NCBI RefSeq assembly: GCF_031877795.1
Contig: NC_133971.1
Span: forward strand, 17,829,171 to 17,893,170
Source of the DNA: Strix aluco
Taxonomy: Eukaryota; Chordata; Aves; Strigiformes; Strigidae
Direction: 5' to 3'
Length of the DNA stretch: 64,000 nucleotides
Part shown: positions 12,155 through 22,400 of the stretch, one piece after another
Position numbering within the stretch: position 1 is the stretch's first letter
Layout of the letters: each line of letters begins with the position of its first letter
The notes under the pieces: model-generated
What the model was told of the DNA's origin: nothing
Databases searched by the model: none
What the model saw: only the letters and a program-made list of their open reading frames with translations
Position numbers and translations under genes: made by a program

Positions 12155-12749
12155 TGTATTGGGTCTGGCTGAGATGGAGTTAATTTTTCCCCATAGCAGC
12201 CATCATAGTGCTGTGCTTTGTATTGGTAGTTAAAAAGGTGCTGCTAACACACCAGTGTTTTGGCTAGTGCTGAGCAGTGCTGGCACAGCATCAAGGTTGT
12301 CACTCCAACATTCTCCCCCCCCCGCATCAGTAGACTGGGGGGGGGTGGGCAAGATCTTGGGAGGGGACACAACCAGGACAGCTGACCTGAACTGACCAAA
12401 GGGATATTCCATACCTTATGATGTCTGCTCGGCAATAAGAGTTGAAAGAAAGGAGGAGGAAGGGGGGGCATTTGTTATTTACATTTGTCTTCTGGAGGAA
12501 CCCCTATGCATACAAAAGTCCTGCTTTCTGGGAAGTGGACAGACAGTGCCTGCTGATGGGAATTAGAGAACAAAATCTTCTGTTTTCCTTTGCTTTTGCA
12601 CATGACCTTTGTTTTTGCCTTATTAAACTGCCCTTATCTCAACCCACACATCATTCTCTGTATTTTGTCTCCCCTGTCCAGATGAGGAGAGACAGTGATA
12701 GAGCAGCTTTAGTGGGCAGCTGGTATTCAGCCAGGGTCAAACCACCACA
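12155..12749 (+). mobile_element. Solo LTR, ERV-L-like, 595 bp
   Basis: It starts TGTATTGGGTCTGGCTGAGATGG and ends in GGGTCAAACCACCACA, so it has the canonical TG...CA ends. A TATTAAA element near 12622 and a TTATCTCAACCCA block resemble the poly(A) region of avian ERV-L LTRs. It is flanked by perfect 5-bp duplications (TAATG). No internal proviral sequence adjoins either side, so it is the product of LTR-LTR recombination. It shares the 5' TGGGATAGAGTTAA-like block, the TTATCTCAACC block and the 3' AAACCACA end with the LTR at 17515-18089, but it belongs to a different subfamily. Confidence 0.88.
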
Positions 12750-12754
12750 TAATG
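12750..12754. repeat. Right target-site duplication of the solo LTR (TAATG)
   Basis: It is identical to 12150-12154 and immediately follows the LTR's terminal CA. Confidence 0.85.
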
Positions 12755-13599
12755 TAAAGAGGGATGCAATGTAAGAGAATCAGGAAAGTCCTTTTGTTTC
12801 TGTGTGCATCAAGGGGATGTTGTTCAGCAACGCTGCATTTGAATGGATCTTTGGCAGCAGCACCACCCAGTCATATCTGACCAACTTTCCACATTGCCAC
12901 TAGTAACATTCACACTTCACTTCTACACATCCAGGGGTGCAATATCCATCTGAAAAAAAAATTCAAATAATTAAACGCTCTCCAGTGTTCTGTTTATACA
13001 GTGAATATGCAGGCATACACACTGCTCAGCACTTTCCCTTTAGCTAAGTTGCCAGAGAAGGAAGAATCAGGTCTTAACACGTAGATACTAAATGCAGAAC
13101 TGTGTGTCCTTGGGGTTGCCTGCTGCTTCTGACTTCAGAGCCCACCTACTGTGCAGGTATAATTTTTCCCAAATGACCTATTAACTACTCCCGGTATGTA
13201 CAAATTAACACCAGGAGGGAGCCACAACAAATATCATCAAGCAGAAGGGCACCATCACCCCCAGTGAAACTCATCCTGTTTCTTCCAGCACATTCCTGTA
13301 GCTTTTGGTTTCTATTCTTTTTGAAAGTTGTAGAATGAACTTTGTGGTTTACAAAGTTCTCTCTGAGACATCTCATTTATGTTGAGATAGCAATATCCTC
13401 ACTTAACTCACATCTTTGCTTTATTTTTCACTCTCACACTATGACCATCTAGGTCTGTACTGGTGGATCAGAGCAGAACTAAAAGTATTGCAAGCAGCTT
13501 ACTTTTGAGTAGCCAGAGGCTAATGCAAAGTTTCTCCTTTGTGAACCTGTCAGGCAAAATGAGCTCAACAGTGGCACCAAACCACACCTTTGTACATAA
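12755..13599. other. Spacer between the solo LTR and the provirus; nothing recognised
   Basis: There is no primer-binding site or gag leader after the LTR at 12155-12749. This indicates that the LTR is not the 5' LTR of the neighbouring provirus. Confidence 0.6.
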
Positions 13600-13604
13600 C
13601 CTTC
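13600..13604. repeat. Left target-site duplication of the provirus (CCTTC)
   Basis: CCTTC directly precedes the LTR-type start TGTCCTGG. Its reverse complement GAAGG directly precedes the outer end of the inverted 3' LTR, at 17510-17514. Confidence 0.8.
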
Positions 13605-13633
13605 TGTCCTGGTTTCAGGTGGGATAGAGTTAA
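13605..13633 (+). mobile_element. 29-bp remnant of the provirus 5' LTR
   Basis: TGTCCTGGTTTCAGGTGGGATAGAGTTAA matches the first 29 bases of the 3' LTR (read on the minus strand from 18089) with five mismatches. Similarity stops abruptly where gag-like sequence begins. About 546 bp of LTR and the whole leader are therefore missing. Confidence 0.75.
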
Positions 13634-14453
13634 GGACACAAAACCTCAGTCTCTGGAGGTGACTTTTGTCAGGTGTGAGGGACAGGATCCCTTCAAGGAA
13701 GATGTTACATGTCATCCAAGTAAGTGGACCACCATGGAGAGAGGTATCCAACACTTGAGGGAACTAGCCATGTGGTTTACTATGATGTGTGGCTACCTAG
13801 AGATCCAGATGAAGTCCAATGTACCCAGCCCATGTGGCGGAAGTTTGTACAGAGCACCATCGTCATATGTCAATACATTAGCAGTAACGGACTGGAGAGA
13901 CGAAGAGGGAACTACAGTGGATGAATTGGCTCACCGTCTGTGACAATATGAAGAAAGTCTCTCTTTCTCCCTCATCACGGTTGCGGAGAGGTTGCCAGAT
14001 ATACTAGCTGACAAACTATCCTGAGAATTCCAGCAATTCTAGGAGGACATGTCCTACTCCCAACCTGCATGGACTAGGATCTCAGCTATTAGGAGCAAGT
14101 GTCTCCCTGCTCCAGAGAAACAGTATACACCATGGGGTAACCTGTGGTATTGCCAGCGTGACCACGGAGAATACATGAGAGAATGGGATAGAAAACCTAC
14201 CTACCCCCTAGAAGAGTGGGTACATGAGTTGGAAGGAAGACCAACTACAAATCAGCGTTCTTTCAGGAGAAATGCTGCTCCAGTTTCCAGTAATCAATTG
14301 CCCAAACAGAGCAGAAGTGTTGACTTTGCTCCTGATCCTATGAGAAGAACTTCTGATTTGTATTCACAAAAAGTGAGTGACCAAGATGAGACTGAGACCC
14401 ACACATATCACACTAACCCATTCATCGATAGCAGATGTTACGACCACCATTAG
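13634..14453 (+). pseudogene. gag remnant of an ERV-L-like endogenous retrovirus
   Basis: This is the plus-strand stretch upstream of the protease remnant, in the usual gag position. Two broken open frames cover it, at 13590-13943 and 14049-14453. It has a polar, Arg- and Pro-rich C-terminal part. A frame disruption lies near 13940-14050, and a stop precedes the protease region. There is no obvious zinc knuckle. The N-terminal part was lost in the deletion that fused it to the LTR start. The assignment comes from position and from resemblance to avian ERV-L internal sequence; it is non-functional. Confidence 0.7.
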
Positions 14454-14800
14454 AGGGGACCTGCCTCCAGCCAGGCAGAGGACAGGGACAACCAAGTTTA
14501 CTGGACCGTGTGGATTTGATGGCCTGGCACATCTGACCCCCAGCAGTATAAGGCTCTAGTGGACACGGGTGCCCAATGCACCCTAATGCCATCGAATTTG
14601 AAAGGGGCAGAAACCCATTTGTATTTCAGGAGTGACAGGGGCGTCTCAACAGCTGACTCTGTTGGAGACTGTGGTGAGCCTAACTGTGAATGAGTAGGAA
14701 AAGCACCCTATTGTGACTGGCCCAGACACTCCATGTATTCTTGGCATAGATTATCTCAGGAGACGGTATTTTAAGGACCCAAAAGGGTATCGGTGGGCTT
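14454..14800 (+). pseudogene. Retroviral aspartic protease remnant
   Basis: Around 14554-14595 a frame reads ALVDTGAQCTLMPS, carrying the D-T-G active-site triad of retroviral proteases. A hydrophobic ILGIDYL-like segment follows near 14739-14760, typical of the end of the protease. The frame is interrupted by stops, for example near 14450 and 14693, so no product is expected. Confidence 0.72.
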
Positions 14801-15604
14801 TCGGTATAGCTGCCTTGGAAACAGAAGGAATTAAACAGCTGTCTGTGTTACCTGGTCTATCAGAGGATCCTTCTGTTGTGGGATTGCTGAGGGTCAAAGA
14901 AAAACAAGTGCCAATTGCTACTACAACTGCACACCAATGGTAATATCGCACCAGTCAAGACTCCGTAATTCCTATCCATGAACTGATGCATTGACTAGAG
15001 AGCCAAGGAGTGATCAGCATGACTCACTCACCCTTTAACATCCCCATATGGCCACTGCAAAAGTCCAATGGAGAGTGGAGATTGACAGTAGCCTATCGTG
15101 GCCTGAATGAAGTTACATCACCACTGAGTGCTGCCATGATGGACATGCTAGAGCTTCAACACGAACTGGAGTCAAAGGCAGCCAAGTGGTACACCACGAC
15201 TGATATTGCTAACATGTTCTTCTCCATCCCTTTGGCAGCAGAGTGAAGGCCACAGTTTGCTGTCACCTGAAGGGGTGTCCAATACACCTGGAATTGACTG
15301 CCCCAGAGGTGGAAACACAGCCCCACCATTTGCCATGGACTGATACAGACTGCACTGGAACAGGGTGAAGCTCTGGAATACCTGCAATACACTGATGACA
15401 TCAACATATGGGGTAATACAGCAGAGAAAGGGGAGAAAATAGTATAAATCCTTCTGAGGTCCAGTTTTGCCATGAAGTAGGGTAAGGTCAAGGGACCTGC
15501 ACAGGACATACCATTTTTAGGAATAAAATGGCAAGATGGACGTCTGATGGATATGATTAATAAAATAACAGCTGTGATCCCACCAACTAGCAAAAAGCTT
15601 TCTT
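14801..15604 (+). pseudogene. Reverse transcriptase remnant
   Basis: Recognisable RT blocks occur in order: a template-contact region near 15035-15125 (W..L.V.YRGLNE), a D-I-A-N-M-F-F-S-I catalytic block near 15202, and the polymerase motif near 15388-15399. That motif reads Y-T-D-D where most relatives have Ile or Val at the second position. Stops interrupt the frame near 14941, 14992, 15244, 15444, 15477 and 15604. The gene is decayed. Confidence 0.85.
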
Positions 15605-16821
15605 AGGTGTTGTGGATTTCTGGAGACTTGCATATTCCAAATTACAGTCAGATTGTAAGCCCTCTCTATCAAATGACCCGGGAAAAGGATAATTTTACAT
15701 GGGGCCCTGAGCAACAACAAGTCTTTGAACAAATTAGTCAGGAAATAGTTCAGACAGTAGCCCTTGGGCTGGTTTGGGCAGGACAAGATGTTAAAAATCT
15801 GCTCTACACCACAGCTGGGAAAAATGGCTCTACCTGGAGCCTCTGGCAGAGAGCATCAGGGGAGACCCAGGGTCAACCCCTGGGGTTTTGGAGTCAGGGA
15901 TATAGAGGATCAGAGGACCGCTATACTCCAACCAAAAAGGAGATACTGGCAGCATATGAAGGGGTCTGAGCTGCTTCAGAGGTGATCGGGACTGAAGCAC
16001 AGCTCCTCCTGGCTCCCCGACTGCCAGTGCTGGGCTGGATGTTCAAAGGGAGTGTCCCCTCTACACACCATACAACTGATGCCACGTGGAGTAAATGGGT
16101 CGCATTAATCACACAACGGGCTCGAACAGGGAGCCCCAGACACCCAGGAATACTGTAAGTGATCACAAATTGGCCAGAAGGCAAAGATTTTGGAATGGCG
16201 CCAGAGGAAGAGGTGACGCGTGCTGAAGAGGCCCCATCATATAACAATTTACCAGATAACGAGAAGCGATGTGCCCTGTGTACCGACAGGTCCTGTCACA
16301 TTGTGGGGAAACATCAAAGGTGGAAGGTGGCTGTGTGGAGTCCCACACAACAGATCGCTGAAGCTGCTGAAGGAGAAGGTGAATCGAGTCAGTTTGCAGA
16401 GGTGAAAGCCACCCAGCTGGCCTTGAATATCGCTGAGAGAGAAAGGTGGCCAGTGCTCTACGTCTGTACCGACTCATGGATGGTGGCAAATGCCCTATGC
16501 AGGGTGTTACAGCAATAGAAACAGAGCTGCTGGCAGTGCAGAGGCAAACCCACATGGGTTGCTGAATTACAGCAAGATATTGATGCTCAGGTAGAGAACT
16601 TGGTTGTGAAAGTACATCACAGAGATGCTCATGTACCCAAGAGTCAGGCCACTAAAGAACATGAGAACAACCAACAGGTGGGTCAAGCTGCTAAGATTAA
16701 TGTGGCTCAAGTGAATCTGGACTGGCAACATAAGGGTAAAAAATTATAGCTCACTGGGCCCATGACTCCTCAGGCCATCAGGGAAGGGATGCAACATACA
16801 AATGGGCTCATGATGGAGGGG
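15605..16821 (+). pseudogene. RT connection and RNase H remnant
   Basis: The connection domain runs to about 15969 in one open frame (15607-15969). The RNase H region (16159-16518) shows three acidic sites in order: Asp in ALCTDRSC near 16276, Glu in SQFAEVKATQLAL near 16400, and Asp in YVCTDSWMVANAL near 16470. Stops occur near 15967, 16156, 16516 and 16747. The reading reaches the start of the integrase zinc-binding region near 16820 and is then broken by the inversion breakpoint. Confidence 0.85.
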
Positions 16822-16830
16822 TGTGTCTCA
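16822..16830. repeat. Inversion breakpoint repeat, left copy
   Basis: TGTGTCTCA lies where pol homology stops on the plus strand. Its exact reverse complement TGAGACACA is at 19397-19405, where pol homology resumes on the minus strand. Confidence 0.7.
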
Positions 16831-17509
16831 CCTTGGCAGAGAAGTGAGGATAATCCTCTGCAAGAAGCATACAGTCAGGCCTGTCAGAGCACAGAGAGGT
16901 GCCTGCAAAGCTTCAGATTTGTGCAGATTGAGAAGTACAAGCGAAAAAAACCCTTTATCTGCAGACAAACTCATCGTCAGGCAAGAAGCCATATCCTACC
17001 TGCAGTTACACTCATCTAAGTGAAGAGAAACTTTCACCATCTCTTAGTTACAGCCTTTGGCATTTTTAATGGTTCCTTTATCTGTTTCAGGGTTTTTTTA
17101 TAGCCAGATATCATGGTTCAGCCCAAGGTATAGTGCCATACACATCCCAGTCTAGCCACCAGGACAAGGTTAAATGGGCCTTGCCAAAATCTGGCTCCAA
17201 AGCCAGGTCAGGTTGAGTCACTGCTGCACTTACTCAGTTCCTTGCAAGGCTCAACTTCTGCTGGTTTGCATGGCTCCTGCTGTAGTACTTCCTACAACAT
17301 ACAGCCCGAATCATGTGTTACAGCAATTTAAACATAAATCCATTACAAGGGTGCTCAGGCTTTGTGCATGTCATTATCAGCAGCACATTTCTTCTTTATG
17401 CACTGCTTTGCCTCCTGGGACAAACAGCAGCAAGAATAGCATTTGTCCAGAGGTACCAGGACCTGGCTGGGCCCTTGAACAGTGTATTTTCCAGAGCAGA
17501 ATCCAGGAT
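16831..17509 (-). other. Right genomic flank of the provirus, carried inside the inversion
   Basis: This lies between the breakpoint and the TSD next to the inverted 3' LTR. It has no retroviral homology that I can see. By the TSD logic it was the host sequence directly downstream of the provirus before inversion. No gene is recognised. Confidence 0.6.
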
Positions 17510-17514
17510 GAAGG
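17510..17514. repeat. Right target-site duplication of the provirus, inverted (GAAGG)
   Basis: GAAGG directly adjoins the outer end of the minus-strand LTR. It is the exact reverse complement of CCTTC at 13600-13604. Confidence 0.8.
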
Positions 17515-18089
17515 TGTGGTTTAAACCCAGCTGGCAGCCAACCACCACACAGCTGCTCACTCACCCTCGCCTCACCCAGGGGATGGGTAGATAAATTGGA
17601 GAGGTAAAGAGAGACTTATAGGTTGAGATAAAAACATAACATTTCATAATTGAAATAAAATAAAACAATAAGAGAAAGTACGAACAGGTAATGCACAATG
17701 CGACTGCTCAGCACCCACTGACTGATACCCAGCCATTCCCGGCTAGTGATCCTGAAATACCAAGATCCCACAGTTGCAATCTTGGAAGCAAGAGAGAACT
17801 CCCTCCTTCCCAGCCAACCCTCCTCTATATACTGAGCATGATGTTACATCATATGGAATTGGCCAATTTGGGACCAGTGCTCTGGCCGTGTTGCCCCCCA
17901 GCTTCTTGTACACCTGCACATGGGCAGGACATGGGGAGTTGGAGAGTCCTTGATCTCTCATCAACAACTGAAAACATCAGTGTGTTATCAGCATTCTTCT
18001 CATACCAAATCCCATACTGAATCCAAAACACAGCACCACTCTAGCCACTAAGAAGAAAAATTAATTCTATCCCAGCCAAGACCAGGACA
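17515..18089 (-). mobile_element. 3' LTR of the provirus, in inverted orientation (575 bp)
   Basis: Read on the minus strand it starts TGTCCTGGTCTTGGCTGGGATAGAATTAA and ends GGGTTTAAACCACA. A TATATAG element near 17825-17832 could be the LTR TATA box. Directly upstream on the same strand is a purine-rich AATAAGGGGTTGAATAC stretch, acting as the polypurine tract. The pol C-terminus lies further upstream, so this is the 3' LTR of the same element as the plus-strand gag-pol. Confidence 0.88.
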
Positions 18090-18613
18090 GTATTCAACCC
18101 CTTATTCCATACCATTTACATTACGCTCAGGTTACATGTTTCCCAATACATTCTAATTAATCTCCATCCCTTTCCCTGGTCTTTGATGTATACACACAGA
18201 TATCACTCCCTTAGTCTACAGGCCATCCCTCCAGCATGTATAGTAACTTCATTTAGTCCATAACTTCAGGTTCCATCTGTCATGACAGTTTTTTAAGGCA
18301 GGAGGACTGAGACAGAGTTGGCTCAGTTGGTGGACTGAGTGACCTTGGTCACAGCAGGGGAATGGCATGTAATCTCTGCTACATTTGGAGCTCATAGCTG
18401 ATGTATCTGGCATGGTCCTTGCTTCCTGTCTGTGTGCCAAAGATGTCGATCTTCAGGAAGTTGCTGGGCACCAATCGCTGAAATCAGTCCTGACTCTACC
18501 AAAGTTCATTTCCTTTATATTAATGTGATGCCATTACTATAATATATATCAACCATATCGATGACAATATGCAATAACAGGGTTATTTAGCAATTAACAT
18601 CATACACTTCAAT
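18090..18613 (-). mobile_element. Provirus region between the pol end and the 3' LTR; no env seen
   Basis: About 524 bp separates the pol stop from the LTR. It holds only short frames and ends in a polypurine-like tract at the LTR border. The lack of an envelope gene fits ERV-L elements, most of which are env-less. Confidence 0.7.
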
Positions 18614-19396
18614 TCATTGGCTGTTTTCACCTAAAATCAAATCTCCCTGAGGCACACGCTGGAATTCCCCGTCCTTCTGCATTACCCACCAAGTGCACCC
18701 AGGTCCTTGGGCAAAACTATCCCACACATGGGTTTACCTTTACCTGATGCAGGAATAACTCAGACTGTCTGCCCCAGCATATTTTTAATGAGCACTACAG
18801 GGGCTTTATCCCCATCCACGGTATGTAGGAGGTTTGACTGGGCAAGGCCAGCTTGGTTGGCAGATCCTCTGGTATTGACTAACCAGGTGGCTTTTGCTAA
18901 ATGCACGTCCCAGTGTTTGAAAGTTCCACCACCTATTGCTTTCAGTAGTTTTTAGCAACCCATTGTACTGCTCAATTTTCCCAGAAGCTGGTGCATGGTA
19001 GGGAACGTGATATATCCACTCAATGCCATGTCCTTTGGCCCACATGGCTATGAGATTATTTCAGAAATGAGTCCCATTATCTGATTCAATTCCTTCTGGG
19101 GTGCCATGCTGCCACAAGACTTGGTTCTCAAGGCCCAGAACAGTGTTCCAGGCAGTGGCATGGGGCACAGCATGTTTCCAACCATCCAGTGGTTGCTTCC
19201 ACCATGGTGCGCACATAGTATTTGACATGCCAAGTTTGTTTACGTGTGATATAATCAATCTGCCAGGCCTCCCCATATCTATATTTTAACCACCATCCTC
19301 CATACCAAAGAGGTTTTAACCATTTGGCTTGCTTGATGGCAGCACATCTCACATTCATGGATTACCTGTGCAATAGTGTCCATGGTTAATGGGGCC
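18614..19396 (-). pseudogene. Integrase remnant, on the opposite strand to the rest of pol
   Basis: Read on the minus strand, the region begins with zinc-finger-type cysteines near 19340-19355. The catalytic D,D,E set then appears in order: Asp in EAWQIDYIT near 19255, Asp in IESDNGTHF near 19080, and Glu in ASGKIEQYNG near 18975. A Trp-rich C-terminal block ends at a TGA at 18614-18616. Frameshifts and stops break the reading near 19230-19270, 19060 and 18920. It begins at the point in pol where the plus-strand remnant stops, so it is the displaced continuation of the same gene. Confidence 0.88.
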
Positions 19397-19405
19397 TGAG
19401 ACACA
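19397..19405. repeat. Inversion breakpoint repeat, right copy
   Basis: TGAGACACA is the reverse complement of TGTGTCTCA at 16822-16830. Host flank resumes beyond it. Confidence 0.7.
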
Positions 19406-22400
19406 AGACACAGCTCAGCACCATTCAGTTAAAAAGATGCACACTTGCATTTGTCACAAGATAGGCTACAACTGAAATGAAAGGGGGAATCAACCCTGCA
19501 GGGCTTGTAAGGAGATACAGGCTCATGTACATTTTGTGTCACAAGTAAGGGACACCCTCAGTCTGCAGCAGGACCCATCAGTACTGTTCAGGAGGCAAGG
19601 AGGTTAGCAGAAACTTGTCCGTGTCAGCACCTATTTCAGGTCTGTTTGTCACCTTTCCCAAGCTTCTGCACTGTGCAAAACCACCCCACAAAACTGAGTC
19701 ACTGTTGGCAGCAGAAATTAAAGAGGAACTGTGCAAAAAGACTTCCAGGTTTGTAAGATGATGTCAAATGTGAGTCTCACACTCTGTCATGCTGGACCAG
19801 TTTCAAGCCTTTCTTTCAAGTAATGGGCATTGCAAATTGTAGACAAAGCTTGTTGTCTGGTCTCTCATGAGACTTCTTTCCACACAGACAGCGCTGTCCC
19901 TGATTTGACTCTTCCAGGCTTTCAGCAAAGGGCATCTGGATGTTGCTGTTGGATCTCCAGAGCTTTCTGCCTCTCTTAATTTGTTCCTCTGCTGTCTGCC
20001 TGCCTTGCCTGCTATCTGCCCCTCCAGCTGAAGCCAACCCTTCCCAACCCTCCTCCTAAACCAGTGCCTTGGCAGAGGAGCTCTGCAGCCCACACAGCTG
20101 CAAACGGTGGCCTCATGGAGCAGGATCTGGAGAGCAGGAGGCCATGCTGGGCCCAACGCTCAGCCTTGTGGCTCTGCGGCAGGGTGACCTGCAGGCAGCA
20201 CGGAGCTATGCTCTTGCCTCTGGCCCCTGCCCTGCAGAAATGCACTGCCCCACACTGCTGCCACGACAGTGCTGGGGAAAAAGCAGAGGAATGTGCCTGA
20301 ATGATGCATCACTACACACCAGTGATGCTCACTCAGCATGTCTCAGTGGGGGAGAGAGACAGACACTGGGGGTATCCCTGGGGTTTTGCATGCCTTGAAG
20401 GGAGCAATGACCTCAGAGGGGGTCCCCCCATCCCATGCCGCTGGAGAGGGACCATATGTCTGTCCTGCTGGCACTCCTGGCAGCAGTGTTGCTATTAGGG
20501 CAGCTGCACTAAATTTACCTGAGAGCGGAGCTGCAGAGCACAGGGCATGGTCTGGAGTCCAGGGCCTACCTGCATACGCAGTGTCCCTCCCCAGCACTCA
20601 GGGTGCAGGGTGCCAGCAGAGGGCACTTGCGAACCGGCACCCCAGGCACGGCCGCCCCAGGCAGCGCAGGGTGTACGGCTCCACCTGCACCCACCGCAAT
20701 CCCCCAGCCCTCTTCACCCGGCCCTTTCCCAAATCCCCACCTTACCTCCCTACCTCTCATCTTGCCTGCTTCTTGCCCAAGCTGTGCTCAATCCAAGCAC
20801 CACTTTCATGCCCCGGAGTGCATGTTTTTTGCTCTTGTGAGGAATCCGGGGCTGTGGGCTTCACCCCAGCACGGTCTGAGGCTGCTCACACGTGCGGGGC
20901 CTGCTGCTGTCCCCAGGGATGCCGAGGGCTGCTGTGACCACCCTGAAGAAGCCCAAACTCCCACTCCACCTGGAGAAGCTGACATGATGGATGCTGACCT
21001 TGGGGTAAGCTGGTAGGAGAGCTGCTGCAGGGGCTGTGCTTCTCTGTGCCCTCCCTGGCCAGAAAAGGACTTGTGAGGCTTGATACAGAGATACTCAGAA
21101 GGGCTAGACCAGCTTCTGCACCTCTATTGTTCCAACCACCTTCAGCTCCACAAGGCCATGCACACAGAGGGGCTGTGTTTTGCTGTGGACCAGGGGACAA
21201 ACTATTTCCATGTGGATACAGCCCTGCAGTGCTGGTGGTGACCACATGCTGCTCTTCAGGCAAGGAGTAGTTGCCCTGTGGCAGCAGTTGGTGTTACTCT
21301 GGCTAAAACACTGACCTCAGCATGGACCTGGAAAGCTGGATCACACTGAAACAAATCCTTCCATGAGCTGCAGGACTCGTAAAACCCCATTTGGCACATA
21401 TTCACATCCTTTACTGGATTCTGCCATGTTCCTTGAGAACATTGCTTTTCTTCTCAGAGTACGGACGGAGCTTATAACCTCCCTCTTCCCCCCCATACTT
21501 TGATGCCTAGGTACAAATGTCTCGCCACATTACCAGTGAACTTTCACTCTGTTGCACCCTGATGGCTTGTTTCAGCAAGTATTTTGGATGTTTATGATCT
21601 CTTCCAACTGCCAAGTTTGATTAAAATCAGACTTACAAGTCATTAGGCATGGTGGATGGACAGATGTATTCATGTGCAGCAAAGCAGTATAGTCACACAG
21701 CAGTTTTTTGTAGGGAGAAAAAGACTAAAAATTAGCTTCACCAAAAAAAGTACGTTACCACCACAATGAAGCCAGGGAGCTAGAATTTGATTTGGGTATA
21801 ACTGGAAAAGTGAGATCTCCAAGGACTCTTCACAGGTTGGGCTGGGTGGAGATTGCAATGGTGAAAAGCCGGAGAGGGCTGACGTGCAGCATGCGCAGCT
21901 GGACCTTGCCTAAGGACATGCACGTATGCATTTTTCCTTTAAGGTCTGTATTTCTATTTCCTCATTCACAGGTTCAGTAGGACATCTTACCTCTATACCA
22001 AAAATAGGTGTGCCACTAGATGCTTAGATTTATATACCTATATTTACCTATACACACATGACTGCACGCTTGCATGTGTGCAGAGTGCAAATGATCCCTG
22101 TCTGCAACAGAGGCTTCTTTCACCACAAAGCCCCGCTTTACTTCCAGAGCTGTGTTAAGTGCAAGCAAGACAGTGGTCTCATGGAAAAAAATGGCAATAT
22201 TTTTATACCACTCATACAAAACATAGCAGGCATTCATGCTAGGGTGCTACAAAGAACCTGTGGAAAAATGTATTAGACACCTCCTAACCCACTGATGTTT
22301 GTACTGAACACTGTGCTGTAAGTTCTTTTGCTATTGCTAGCTAAATTTAAGACGTGACATACATAATAGTGTCATGGGAAATCAAATTGACTCAACCTTG

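Noticed and set aside
12155-13633. The LTR at 12155-12749 as the 5' LTR of the provirus
   Set aside because: It has its own perfect TSD, differs from the provirus LTR, and is not followed by a primer-binding site or leader.
13605-19396. Two separate proviral insertions in opposite orientation
   Set aside because: The pol segments are complementary and non-overlapping, and a single TSD pair flanks the outer LTR ends. One inverted element explains the data better.
20338-20937. 199-codon plus-strand open frame and overlapping minus-strand frames in a GC-rich patch
   Set aside because: Composition-driven frames on both strands with no domain. Possible splice sites do not form a coherent gene.
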